Shown: positions 34,131 through 41,764 of the stretch, one piece after another | Layout of the letters: each line of letters starts with the position of its first letter | How positions within the stretch are numbered: the stretch's first letter is position 1 | Source: Corynebacterium testudinoris | GTDB lineage: Bacteria > Actinomycetota > Actinomycetes > Mycobacteriales > Mycobacteriaceae | Assembly: GCF_001021045.1 (NCBI RefSeq) | Contig: NZ_CP011545.1 | Location: 682,001 to 746,000, forward strand | Length of the DNA stretch: 64,000 nucleotides | Direction of reading: 5' to 3' | The notes under the pieces: model-generated | Databases searched by the model: none | What the model saw: only the letters and a program-made list of their open reading frames with translations | What the model was told of the DNA's origin: nothing | Position numbers and translations under genes: made by a program

Positions 34131-35009
34131 ATGGGTGGCATGACTACGTCGAAACCAACCAACGTGCCCAGCGTCACCCTCAATGATGGAACCGAGATGC
34201 CCCAGATTGGGCTGGGAACATGGAACCTCACCGGGGATGATGGCGCGCGCATCATCCGCGACGCCATCGCCATGGGCTACCGCCATATAGATACCGCCTC
34301 GATCTATCACAACGAAGAAGAAGTCGGCCGGGCGATCCGGGAGGCCATCGCCGCTGGAGATGTCACCCGCGAGGAGCTGTTCGTTACCTCCAAGTTGTGG
34401 AACGACGATCAGGGCGAGGACCGCGTGCCCGCCGCCTTCCAGGAGTCGCTGCACCGCCTCGGCCTGGAATACCTCGACCTCTACTTGGTGCACTGGCCCG
34501 CCCCCTCCCTGGGGAAGTACCTGGAAAGCTACGAGGCCATCGCCCGCCTGCAGGGGCTCGGAGTCATCCAGTCCATCGGTGTCTCGAACTTCTACGAAGA
34601 AGTTCTTCAGGAGCTTATCGACGCCACGGGTACCGCCCCCGCCGTCAATCAGGTGGAGCTGCACCCGGGCTTTTCCCAGGCGCCGCTGCGCCAGGTCCAC
34701 GAAGAGCTGGGCATCCTCACCGGGGCGTGGTCCCCGCTCGGCCGCGGCGCCATCCTGCAGGACCCGGTCCTCGACGCCGTGGCTCGGGACGTGGGGAAGA
34801 CGACAGCTCAGGTGGCCTTGCGCTGGGAGATGCAACTGGGCTGCTCCGTCATTCCGAAGTCCACCAACCGTGAGCGGTTGGGGAAGATTCTCGAGGTCAC
34901 GGACTTCACCCTGAATTCCGATCAGATGGCTGCTATTAGCTCCCTCGATGAGGCCGAGGGATTCGGGCGGATTTTCGATGACCCGCGTACCTACCCCAGT
35001 GAAGACTAG
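34131..35009 (+). CDS. Aldo/keto reductase (2,5-diketo-D-gluconate reductase type)
   Basis: 292 residues from the ATG at 34131, with AAAGGG 4 nt before it; the ATG at 34140 is equally possible. The catalytic tetrad is visible: Asp and Tyr in GYRHIDTASIYHNEEEVG, Lys in FVTSKLWNDDQ and His in YLVHWPAPS. NADPH-binding segments are GVSNFYEE, SPLGRGAIL and IPKSTNRERL. It is a cytoplasmic TIM-barrel reductase for aldehydes or keto sugars, with the natural substrate unknown. One copy of the 11-mer GCTTATCGACG lies inside (ELIDA). Confidence 0.92.
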   Translation: MGGMTTSKPTNVPSVTLNDGTEMPQIGLGTWNLTGDDGARIIRDAIAMGYRHIDTASIYHNEEEVGRAIREAIAAGDVTREELFVTSKLWNDDQGEDRVPAAFQESLHRLGLEYLDLYLVHWPAPSLGKYLESYEAIARLQGLGVIQSIGVSNFYEEVLQELIDATGTAPAVNQVELHPGFSQAPLRQVHEELGILTGAWSPLGRGAILQDPVLDAVARDVGKTTAQVALRWEMQLGCSVIPKSTNRERLGKILEVTDFTLNSDQMAAISSLDEAEGFGRIFDDPRTYPSED

Positions 35010-35113
35010 CTAGCCCCCACGTCACCGCGCTGACCTGCTTGTTGTCAGCTGATTGGCTAAGTGAGTTAAGCGCGGTGCGAGGGATTGGCAAGGCTTGCTA
35101 ATATCTGGAATGT

Positions 35114-35141
35114 AGCTAACAATTGCTTTGCAAAGTTAGCT
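35114..35141. promoter_or_regulatory. Hairpin with CTTTGCAAAGTT core, RamB-like site
   Basis: AGCTAAC and GTTAGCT arms enclose TTGC-TTT-GCAA. The core CTTTGCAAAGTT resembles the RamB motif (ACTTTGCAAA-like) that controls acetate and propionate genes in C. glutamicum. The assignment rests on recollection of the consensus. Confidence 0.45.
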
Positions 35142-35299
35142 GGGGCCGGGGGTTGGGAATCTGGGGGTAAAGGAGGCGCCGATAAAATCGCAGGCCAAGG
35201 GGAGGGCCGGGGGTGGAGCGTGGACCTAATCGGTAAAAGATTTCTGTTTCGCTTCGTCGTTGCATTGTGAGGCAGGTAACTTCAATTTGCAGCACGCGG

Positions 35300-35315
35300 T
35301 GTGATCACTGGCACA
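35300..35315. promoter_or_regulatory. Candidate GlxR (cAMP receptor) operator
   Basis: TGTGATCACTGGCACA matches TGTGA-N6-TCACA at 9 of 10 fixed half-site positions. It lies 79 nt before the DUF485 start. Confidence 0.6.
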
Positions 35316-35393
35316 GGGAGTCCTTCCCGTGGCAGAGGCCACCACAAGATTGACCCCCAGAACTTCCTGGGGCCAAGTGAAAGAGAGATCAAC

Positions 35394-35741
35394 GTGAGTG
35401 CAACTCCAGTGGTCCGCCCGGATGGACGGCGCGAGCCGACCTCCCAGGACTTCATCGACATGCAAAACAGTGAGCAGTTCAAAGAGCTGCGGAGGACCTA
35501 CCGGTCCTTCACCTTCCCCATGTCTGTGGCCTTCTTCGTCTGGTTCATCCTCTACGTTCTCGTAGCGACCTTCGCTGCGGACTGGATGGGCACCGAGATC
35601 GGCGGCGGCTTTAACATCGGCATCGTCTTCGGACTCCTCCAGTTCCTGACCACCTTCGTGATCACCTGGGTCTACGTGCGGTACGCCAACAAGAACATCG
35701 AGCCGCAAGCGGCCGCCATTCGCGAAGCAATGGAGGGTTAG
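35394..35741 (+). CDS. DUF485 membrane protein, partner of MctC
   Basis: 115 residues from the GTG at 35394, preceded by GAGAG. The frame opens at 35301 without a better start. After a soluble start come two transmembrane helices (TFPMSVAFFVWFILYVLVATFA; GIVFGLLQFLTTFVITWVYVRYA). The family nearly always precedes an acetate/monocarboxylate symporter gene and is thought to assist it. The next gene starts 3 nt after its stop. Confidence 0.9.
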   Translation: MSATPVVRPDGRREPTSQDFIDMQNSEQFKELRRTYRSFTFPMSVAFFVWFILYVLVATFAADWMGTEIGGGFNIGIVFGLLQFLTTFVITWVYVRYANKNIEPQAAAIREAMEG

Positions 35742-35744
35742 AAC

Positions 35745-37391
35745 ATGACCACTGCATACCTTGCTCAGGAATCCTCCAACACCGGCAACCCGATCCTTAA
35801 TATTGCGGTCTTCGTTGTCTTCATCGTCGTCACCATGGCCGTGGTCATGCGCGCCGGTAAGTCCACCAAGGAAGCAGCCGACTTCTACACCGGCGGCGCA
35901 TCCTTCACCGGCACCCAGAACGGCCTGGCCATCGCAGGCGACTACCTTTCCGCCGCCTCCTTCCTCGGTATCGTCGGCTCCATCGCGATCTCCGGCTACG
36001 ACGGCTTCCTTTACTCCATCGGCTTCTTCGTCGCCTGGCTCGTCGCCCTGCTGCTCGTCGCTGAGCCGCTGCGTAACGTCGGCCGCTTCACCATGGCTGA
36101 CGTGCTCTCCTTCCGCCTGCGCCAGAAGCCGGTCCGTGTGGCCGCCGCCGTTGGTACCCTCGCGGTCTCTCTCTTCTACCTCATCGCTCAGATGGCCGGC
36201 GCCGGCTCGCTGGTCTCCGTGCTCCTGGACCTCCACGGCACCGCGGAGCAGGCTATCGTCGTCGCGATCGTCGGCGTCATCATGATCGCCTACGTCCTCA
36301 TCGGCGGCATGAAGGGCACCACCTACGTCCAGATGATCAAGGCTGTCCTGCTCGTCGGTGGCGTGGCCGTCATGACCATCCTCGTCTTCGTCGCCATCCG
36401 CGGCGGCTTCTCCACCCTGTTCCACGATGCTGTGGCAACGCACGCCGCTTCGGAGACCATCCAGAAGGCTGGCTACGAGGCCACCGACATCATGAAGCCG
36501 GGTCTCAAGTACGGCGGCACCTTCATCAAGCAGCTGGACTTCATCTCCCTGGGCCTCGCCCTGGTGCTTGGTACTGCTGGTCTGCCCCACGTCCTCATGC
36601 GCTTCTACACGGTCCCGACCGCTCGTGAAGCACGTAAGTCCGTCACCTGGGCCATCGTCCTCATCGGTGCCTTCTACCTCATGACCCTGGTCCTCGGCTA
36701 CGGCGCTGCCGCACTCGTCGGCCCGGACCGCATCCTCGCCGCCCCAGGTGGCGCGAATGCTGCGGCACCGCTGTTGGCACTCGAACTCGGTGGCAGCATC
36801 TTCATGGCCCTGATCTCCGCAGTTGCCTTCGCTACCGTCCTCGCGGTCGTCGCCGGACTCGCCATCACGGCGTCTGCCTCCGTCGCCCACGACGTCTACG
36901 ATGCCGTCTTCCGCGATGGTCAGTCCTCCGAGGCTGAGCAGGTCCGCGTCTCCCGCATCACGGTTGTTGTCCTCGGTGTCATCTCCATCATCCTGGGCAT
37001 CCTGGCCATGTCGCAAAACGTCGCCTTCCTGGTGTCCCTGGCCTTCGCCGTGGCCGCCTCTGCGAACCTGCCGACCATCCTGTTCTCGCTGTACTGGAAG
37101 CGTTTCAACACCTCCGGTGCCGTCGCCTCCATGTACACCGGTACCTTCAGCGCCCTGATCCTCATCTTCCTGTCTCCGGCAGTGTCGGGCGTTCCGTCCG
37201 CCATGTTCCCGAACCACGACTGGTCGATCTTCCCGCTGACCAGCCCGGGCATCGTGTCCATCCCGCTGGCCTTCCTCGTGGGTATTGTGGTCACCCTGGC
37301 TACCAAGCCAGACAACCTCGACCACCTCGCTTCTGAAATGGAAGTCCGCTCCCTCACCGGAGTTGGTGTGGAGGCCCCGGTCGACCACTAG
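35745..37391 (+). CDS. mctC: Monocarboxylate (acetate/pyruvate/propionate) sodium-solute symporter
   Basis: 548 residues with about 13 transmembrane helices of the SSS family, ActP type. Recognisable parts are KSTKEAADFYTGGASFTGTQNGLAIAGDYLSAASFLGI, GLPHVLMRFYTVPTAREARKSV (the family signature) and SAVAFATVLAVVAGLAITASASVAHDVYD. In C. glutamicum the gene in this position is mctC, which imports pyruvate, acetate and propionate and is controlled by RamA and RamB. The upstream GlxR- and RamB-like sites fit that. Confidence 0.92.
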   Translation: MTTAYLAQESSNTGNPILNIAVFVVFIVVTMAVVMRAGKSTKEAADFYTGGASFTGTQNGLAIAGDYLSAASFLGIVGSIAISGYDGFLYSIGFFVAWLVALLLVAEPLRNVGRFTMADVLSFRLRQKPVRVAAAVGTLAVSLFYLIAQMAGAGSLVSVLLDLHGTAEQAIVVAIVGVIMIAYVLIGGMKGTTYVQMIKAVLLVGGVAVMTILVFVAIRGGFSTLFHDAVATHAASETIQKAGYEATDIMKPGLKYGGTFIKQLDFISLGLALVLGTAGLPHVLMRFYTVPTAREARKSVTWAIVLIGAFYLMTLVLGYGAAALVGPDRILAAPGGANAAAPLLALELGGSIFMALISAVAFATVLAVVAGLAITASASVAHDVYDAVFRDGQSSEAEQVRVSRITVVVLGVISIILGILAMSQNVAFLVSLAFAVAASANLPTILFSLYWKRFNTSGAVASMYTGTFSALILIFLSPAVSGVPSAMFPNHDWSIFPLTSPGIVSIPLAFLVGIVVTLATKPDNLDHLASEMEVRSLTGVGVEAPVDH

Positions 37392-37413
37392 TCTGACCGC
37401 TCTGTAGAGCAAA

Positions 37414-37451
37414 AATGCCACCGTCGCGATAGTCATCGCGGCGGTGGCATT
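37414..37451 (+). terminator. Terminator of the mctC operon
   Basis: 17-bp arms AATGCCACCGTCGCGAT with one G-U pair, loop AGTC, then a T-containing tail. Confidence 0.85.
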
Positions 37452-37464
37452 ACTATTTGTAGAT

Positions 37465-38277
37465 GTGTCTTCAATTAAAGGTCGCTTGACGACGATCGTT
37501 CTCGCCATCGTCGTCATCACAGTGCTCATTGCGGTGCCCATTGTCTTCCTCTTCGATCGAACGAGCGACGATGGGGCGGGGAATGTCGACGGTGTCGAAT
37601 CCGGGGGTTCAGTCCAGCTCTCGGAATCCGCGGCGCCCATCGGGCCCGATGCTTCGGCGTTTGAGGATTACGTCTTGGGCTCCCAGGTGAGCTTCTACCG
37701 GCTTTCTGACGGCCATCGCACCGGCACCGCCACCGAGCGTTTCGCGCGCCCTGCGCTCAGCCTGAGCAAGCTCTACATCGCCGACTACGTCCTCGAGCAC
37801 GGCTCCCTCACGGAGCAATACGAAGCGATCGAGATGATCAGTTCCTCCGACGACCTCTCCGCCGATGACCTCTACGAGAAATACCCCACCTCGATCACCG
37901 AGGTTGCTCAGAAGTACGGGCTCACCGCCACGCGCGCGGACGACCAGTGGGGCTACTCCGTCACCTCCACCTATGACGTCGTGAGTTTCATCGCGCAACT
38001 GATGAAGAAGGACCCGACGCACCCCATCCTCGTCGCGATGGCCGAGGCCAGTCCCGTCGCAGCCGACGGCTACGGGCAGGACTTTGGCACCTCAACGCTT
38101 CCCGAGGTCATCGGAACCAAGTGGGGCTGGTCCGACGCCGGTGATCTGCATTCCTCCGTCTCCTTCGGCGAGAATTTCGTCGTAGCGGCAGCCGTGACCG
38201 GAACGTCAAACGACCTCACCGATCTCGTCGAATTCCAACTGACCGACGAGGTCGATGAGGCCGCACGAGTGAACTAG
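37465..38277 (+). CDS. Exported serine-hydrolase-like protein with SxxK motif
   Basis: 270 residues from a GTG at 37465. The ORF opens at 37444 inside the mctC terminator, which is an unlikely start. No Shine-Dalgarno is visible, so it may be leaderless. It has one N-terminal signal anchor (LTTIVLAIVVITVLIAVPIVFLF), then an extracytoplasmic domain. The segment ARPALSLSKLYIADYVLEHG contains S-x-x-K in the position typical of beta-lactamase/penicillin-binding-protein folds, with a possible KWG triad later (GTKWGWSD). The assignment to that fold is an inference; catalysis is unproven. It converges on the DUF1906 gene with a 3-nt gap. Confidence 0.7.
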   Translation: MSSIKGRLTTIVLAIVVITVLIAVPIVFLFDRTSDDGAGNVDGVESGGSVQLSESAAPIGPDASAFEDYVLGSQVSFYRLSDGHRTGTATERFARPALSLSKLYIADYVLEHGSLTEQYEAIEMISSSDDLSADDLYEKYPTSITEVAQKYGLTATRADDQWGYSVTSTYDVVSFIAQLMKKDPTHPILVAMAEASPVAADGYGQDFGTSTLPEVIGTKWGWSDAGDLHSSVSFGENFVVAAAVTGTSNDLTDLVEFQLTDEVDEAARVN

Positions 38278-38280
38278 CTG

Positions 38281-39150
38281 CTAGCTGGACAGGCCCTGGA
38301 CCGTCTTCACGATCTGGTTGATCTGGTTCTGATCAATGTTCGGCAGACCCGGGATGTTCGGAATGCCCGGAATGCTGGGGCTCGACGCCGCGGGGGCGGA
38401 CGGAGCCTGGCCTGGCATCCACTGGCCCCAGTCGTGGGCGTAGACGTTGTTAATATCGACCGTCAGATTGCCAATCTTGCGCTGACGCGACACCGGAAGC
38501 TGATGAATCGTGGTGCGCGGGTGGATCTTTCCACCGGAACCCCAATCGTGCATCCAGTAGAAGGTGCCGATGTTGTCCTTTGATGCCCATTCGATGACGT
38601 TGTAGTTGCCATATACGCCGGTCTGCAGGCCCGCAGCACCCAGTGCCAGTTGGAAGGCCTGGAGGTACGGGCGGATCTGACGGTTGTACTGATCCCACGT
38701 CGGGTTGTCATCGATGGCGACGTAGATCGGACGGCCATTGGGGCCACCCGCTGCGCGATGCAGCGCGATTGCCTGCGGGGCGTGCACGCCCGCACCGGCC
38801 GCACCCTGGAGCCAGTCGGCGGTATTAGCCCGGCCGAACTGATACACCGAGGCGGTGGAGAGGCCGTTCGCGGCGAAATCACGCGTCTCATTCAGCAACA
38901 CCGGCTTGCCCACCATCCACTGCGCATCCGGACGACGCTGCGACACATAGCGCACAGCGCCGAGGTGACCGGCCGCCTTCACGGATGCACCCGAGGGAAC
39001 CCCCGCCGCATAGTCGATGACGGTGCCCAGGACGGGACCCAGGGCATGGGCTTGGGGGACGCTGGCGCCCACGGTTCCTACGGCGGCGGCAACAGCGGCG
39101 GTGCGTAGGAAGGTGCGACGGCTAACAGACACATTCTTCACAATGGCCAC
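38281..39150 (-). CDS. Tat-exported DUF1906 glycoside-hydrolase-like protein
   Basis: 289 residues. The twin-arginine signal VSRRTFLRTAAVAAAVGTVGASVPQAHA directs folded export. The mature domain (GTVIDYAAGVPSGASVKAAGHLGAVRYVSQR; PIYVAIDDNPTWDQYNRQIRPYLQAF; GVYGNYNVIEW; FYWMHDWGSGGKIHPRTTIHQ; LTVDINNVYAHDWGQW) is a TIM-barrel glycoside-hydrolase-like DUF1906, the family of the mycobacterial Tat substrate Rv2525c. A Pro-rich C-terminal tail (IPGIPNIPGLPNIDQ) may anchor or extend it. It is presumably involved in the cell envelope; the enzymatic activity is unknown. Confidence 0.9.
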   Translation of the reverse strand: MAIVKNVSVSRRTFLRTAAVAAAVGTVGASVPQAHALGPVLGTVIDYAAGVPSGASVKAAGHLGAVRYVSQRRPDAQWMVGKPVLLNETRDFAANGLSTASVYQFGRANTADWLQGAAGAGVHAPQAIALHRAAGGPNGRPIYVAIDDNPTWDQYNRQIRPYLQAFQLALGAAGLQTGVYGNYNVIEWASKDNIGTFYWMHDWGSGGKIHPRTTIHQLPVSRQRKIGNLTVDINNVYAHDWGQWMPGQAPSAPAASSPSIPGIPNIPGLPNIDQNQINQIVKTVQGLSS

Positions 39151-39199
39151 AGTAGCAACATCTGCCTCAATGGGCTAGGGGACGAGTGGAGGCCTGTCG

Positions 39200-39286
39200 G
39201 CAAAAGGGTGATTTGACTTCACCCATTAATCGAGTGGCGACACCCGGCTACTCGATTGATGGGTCTCCTCGAATTGCCCTTTTGGC
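39200..39286. repeat. Inverted repeat A, about 36-nt imperfect arms
   Basis: Arms 39200-39235 and 39250-39286 share GCAAAAGGG, ACCCAT and ATCGAGT, separated by a 14-nt loop. Outer ends read GGCAAAA / TTTTGGC. Confidence 0.75.
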
Positions 39287-39365
39287 GCACCCACCAAGGT
39301 GAGACGTGTCGCCTTCAAAAGCCTGGCCGATTTGGGTCGACGTGATGGTGCTCTTTGGTAAATGG

Positions 39366-39405
39366 CGGGGAGCTGTCAATCGCGATCATGTGACTGCTCT
39401 CCCCG
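39366..39405. repeat. Inverted repeat B
   Basis: CGGGGAGCTGTCA (39366-39378) faces TGACTGCTCTCCCCG (39391-39405) around a 12-nt loop with ATCGCGATCATG. Confidence 0.65.
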
Positions 39406-39468
39406 GGCCAAGGCTGACCAGTTTGTGCACCGCTTCGGGTCTGGGGTCGCGATCAGGAAGTCGCGAGG

Positions 39469-39553
39469 GCCAAAATTCTCTAGAATGTAAAACCCGATTC
39501 TCTGCGACCTGCGGAAACGCAAAGTAATACCATTCATTCTAGAGAATTTTGGC
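39469..39553. repeat. Inverted repeat C, perfect 19-bp arms
   Basis: GCCAAAATTCTCTAGAATG (39469-39487) and its exact complement (39535-39553) lie 47 nt apart, with partial extension into GAGG/CCTC outside. Confidence 0.85.
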
Positions 39554-39645
39554 ACCCTCCAGATCGCACTGCTCGAAAGTGCCTCATGGAGATGCACCGG
39601 GAGCCCAAGGGCCTGAGCGGAATGATGTTTCAAGACATGAAAAAG

Positions 39646-39718
39646 CGCCCCAGAGAGGAATCGAACCTCCGACACCCGCTTTAGGAGAGCGGTGCTCTAT
39701 CCACTGAGCTACTAGGGC
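39646..39718 (-). tRNA. tRNA-Arg (anticodon CCT)
   Basis: Cloverleaf on the minus strand: acceptor GCCCTAG/CTGGGGC, D arm with TAGCTCAGTGGATAGAGC, anticodon stem CCGCT/AGCGG with loop CTCCTAA (anticodon CCT, reads AGG), T arm GGAGGTTCGATTCCTC. CCA is not encoded. A run of T follows the 3' end. Confidence 0.95.
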
Positions 39719-39835
39719 TGGACGTGACTAGGTTAGCGCATATGGGGGAGGAGTCGGAAACTCGCGGGGCGCCCACTAGTCTGTACGTAGAACCTTGTGC
39801 ACCCCCACCTGAAGATGTGAGAAAGGACCACAGCC

Positions 39836-40114
39836 GTGGCCCAGAACGAGCCCACCTTTACTGATGTCCAGCGCCGTGACATTGTCGTCGAGATTGTGAC
39901 GAAGGACGGTGTGCCGGTGTTGTCGATCGATAAGCAGGTGCCGGGTGGGTCGTCGAAACGCATCTTGTTGCTCAACAAGATTGATGCCAAGCAGCTCTCG
40001 GAGGTGCTGGATAATTACCTCAAGCAGGTGTATTCGCTGGAGCTGTCTGGTCTGAATTCGTCGTTGTCCCCGGCGGATATGGCGGAGCTGTTCGGCGAGG
40101 ACGACGACGATTAA
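39836..40114 (+). CDS. Small conserved protein (92 aa), function unknown
   Basis: 92 residues from a GTG with AAAGGA 8 nt upstream. The pattern RRDIVVEIVTKDGVPVLSIDKQVPGGSSKRILLLNKIDAKQLSEVLDNYLKQVYSLELSG is a compact alpha/beta protein ending in an acidic EDDDD tail. I know of similar small proteins at this place in Corynebacterium but not their job. It is convergent with mrx1. Confidence 0.75.
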   Translation: MAQNEPTFTDVQRRDIVVEIVTKDGVPVLSIDKQVPGGSSKRILLLNKIDAKQLSEVLDNYLKQVYSLELSGLNSSLSPADMAELFGEDDDD

Positions 40115-40129
40115 TACCCCCGACAATCC

Positions 40130-40390
40130 TTAAGCGGTGAGTTCCTCCAGCTTGCGGCGCACGGCCGAGGCTTCGGGGTTGGTGGCGTGCGTGCCGTCGG
40201 AGTACTTGACGGTGGGGACGACGCGATTGCCGTTGTTGACGGATTCGACCCAGGTGGCGGCATCGGCGTCTGCCTCGACGTCGATAAGCTCGTAGGGTGT
40301 GTCCGTCCGGTTGAGGCGGCTGATGAGGTTGTGGCAGTAGGGGCACCAGTCAGTGGCGTAGATGGTGACGTGCGCGGGGTCGGTGGTCAT
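40130..40390 (-). CDS. mrx1: Mycoredoxin 1
   Basis: 86 residues. A glutaredoxin fold with active site TDWCPYCHNL and the mycothiol-binding TVKYSDGTHATNP. Mycoredoxin reduces mixed disulfides between mycothiol and proteins in the cytoplasm, taking the place of glutaredoxin in actinobacteria. The ATG overlaps the folA stop in ATGA, and it is the last gene of thyA-folA-mrx1. One 11-mer copy lies inside. Confidence 0.92.
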   Translation of the reverse strand: MTTDPAHVTIYATDWCPYCHNLISRLNRTDTPYELIDVEADADAATWVESVNNGNRVVPTVKYSDGTHATNPEASAVRRKLEELTA

Positions 40391-40923
40391 GCGGCTTCCT
40401 TTCGTTCGTACCGCAAGAAACGGTACCGCAGGGGCAGATCACTGCGGTGACCATCCAGGGTGAGCCGGCCCTTGTCCGAGATCAGCCAGTCTGTGTCGGA
40501 GACTAACCCGAAGCTGGCGGGGATATCGGGGGCGAAGACGGCACGCTCGCCGAGAGCATCTCCCAGGTGGGCGCCGATGAGGGTGACTTCGAGGACGTCG
40601 ACGTCGTCGATGGTGGCGGCGTAGACCTGGCCCCCACCCATCACCCACGCTTCACGGTCGGGGTAGGTCAAAGAGGAGATGACCTGGCCGCCGGCCGACC
40701 ATTGGCCGGGTTCCCGGGAGCAGAGGATGTAGTTGTCTCGGCCCGGCAGGGGGCGCACCGTCGGAGGCAGGCTCAGCCACGTGTGGCGGCCCATGATGAC
40801 GGGGTGCCCGGTGGTGACCTCGCGGAAGTGGGCAAGGTCCTCGGGAAGGTGCCAGGGCATGGACTGGCCGTCACCGATGATCCCGTCGAGGGATTGCGCC
40901 CAGATGGCCCCGAGCGGTGACAT
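40387..40923 (-). CDS. folA: Dihydrofolate reductase
   Basis: 178 residues. It reduces dihydrofolate to tetrahydrofolate with NADPH. Characteristic segments are GAIWAQSLDGIIGDGQSMPWHLPEDLAHFREVTTGHPVIMGRHTWLSLP (catalytic-site Trp-His-Leu-Pro-Glu-Asp) and WVMGGGQVYAATI. The ATG shares one base with the thyA stop (TAATG) and overlaps mrx1 by 4 nt, so the three are translated together. Confidence 0.96.
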   Translation of the reverse strand: MSPLGAIWAQSLDGIIGDGQSMPWHLPEDLAHFREVTTGHPVIMGRHTWLSLPPTVRPLPGRDNYILCSREPGQWSAGGQVISSLTYPDREAWVMGGGQVYAATIDDVDVLEVTLIGAHLGDALGERAVFAPDIPASFGLVSDTDWLISDKGRLTLDGHRSDLPLRYRFLRYERKEAA

Positions 40924-41732
40924 TACACCGACACCTTGGCCTTAATCGTGGGGTGCGGGTCGTAGCCCTCCACCACGATGTCGTCGAAGGTGTAGTCAAA
41001 CAGCGATGGGGCTTTCCGCAGCTTAAGCTGCGGGTAGGGGCGCGCATCTCGGGAGAGTTGCTCGCGGACCTGGGCCAAGTGGTCGTCGTAAATGTGGCAA
41101 TCGCCGCCGGTCCAGATGAGCTCGCCAACCTTCAGGCCTGCCTGCTGCGCGAACATGTGCGTGAGCAGAGCGTAGGAGGCGATGTTGAAGGGAACGCCTA
41201 AGAACATGTCGGCGGAGCGCTGGTAGACCTGCATGGATAGTGTGCCGTCGACGACGTAGAGCTGGAAGAGCAGGTGGCAGGGCAGAAGCGCCATCTTGTC
41301 CAGTTCGCTGACATTCCACGCGGAGACGACGTTGCGGCGCGAATCCGGGTCGGACTGGAGCAACTCCAAAGCCCCGGAAATCTGGTCAATGTGGGCGCCA
41401 TCGGGGGTTGGCCAGGAACGCCACTGCACGCCGTACACCGGGCCGAGTTCGCCATCGTCGGAGGCCCACTCGTTCCAAATGCGGATGCTGTTGTCCTTGA
41501 GCCAGCTGATGTTGGATTCGCCGCGGAGGAACCACAGCAGTTCGCCGACGACGGAATGCAGGTGCACCTTCTTGGTGGTGAGCAGGGGGAAGGACTCGGC
41601 GAGGTTGTAGCGCAGTTGCCTACCGAACACACTGAGGGTGCCCGTGCCGGTGCGATCACCTTTCTGGGTACCCTGGTCCACGATGTCCCGGAGGAGATCT
41701 TCGTAGGGAGTGTCAATGGCGGAGTCTGTCAT
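40923..41732 (-). CDS. thyA: Thymidylate synthase
   Basis: 269 residues from the ATG at 41732 with GGAG just upstream. The frame opens at 41954 without a good start. It makes dTMP from dUMP using methylene-tetrahydrofolate. The catalytic Cys is in [14 protein letters not shown], with [14 protein letters not shown] and [22 protein letters not shown]. It releases dihydrofolate, which FolA, encoded next, recycles. Confidence 0.97.
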   Translation of the reverse strand: MTDSAIDTPYEDLLRDIVDQGTQKGDRTGTGTLSVFGRQLRYNLAESFPLLTTKKVHLHSVVGELLWFLRGESNISWLKDNSIRIWNEWASDDGELGPVYGVQWRSWPTPDGAHIDQISGALELLQSDPDSRRNVVSAWNVSELDKMALLPCHLLFQLYVVDGTLSMQVYQRSADMFLGVPFNIASYALLTHMFAQQAGLKVGELIWTGGDCHIYDDHLAQVREQLSRDARPYPQLKLRKAPSLFDYTFDDIVVEGYDPHPTIKAKVSV

Positions 41733-41764
41733 GCGCTCCACCATACCGCTGGGATAAGCAGTGA

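Larger units (their letters stand above)
35010..35393 (+). promoter_or_regulatory. Control region of the DUF485-mctC operon
   Basis: 384 nt without a gene. It contains an inverted repeat CACCGCGCT/AGCGCGGTG (35023-35031, 35069-35077) that may end the reductase transcript, a hairpin with a RamB-like core, several G4-5 tracts of the RamA type and a GlxR-like palindrome (see separate entries). A small hairpin (CCCCAG/CTGGGG) sits just before the ribosome site. Confidence 0.5.
39151..39645. other. Repeat-rich intergenic region, no gene seen
   Basis: About 495 nt between the DUF1906 gene and tRNA-Arg with no credible protein gene. It holds three successive inverted repeats and a stretch resembling the 107-nt repeats at 61.3-61.5 kb. 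Confidence 0.7.

Noticed and set aside
35226-37640. 804-codon minus-strand ORF
   Set aside because: Antisense shadow of the DUF485-mctC operon; composition is an acidic/Gly run created by the GC-rich codon bias of the sense genes.
39306-39527. 73-codon ORF in the repeat-rich gap
   Set aside because: It crosses inverted repeats and has no ribosome site or protein-like pattern.
39200-39720. Prophage or integrated island at tRNA-Arg
   Set aside because: No integrase, phage gene or second copy of the tRNA 3' end is visible in the window.
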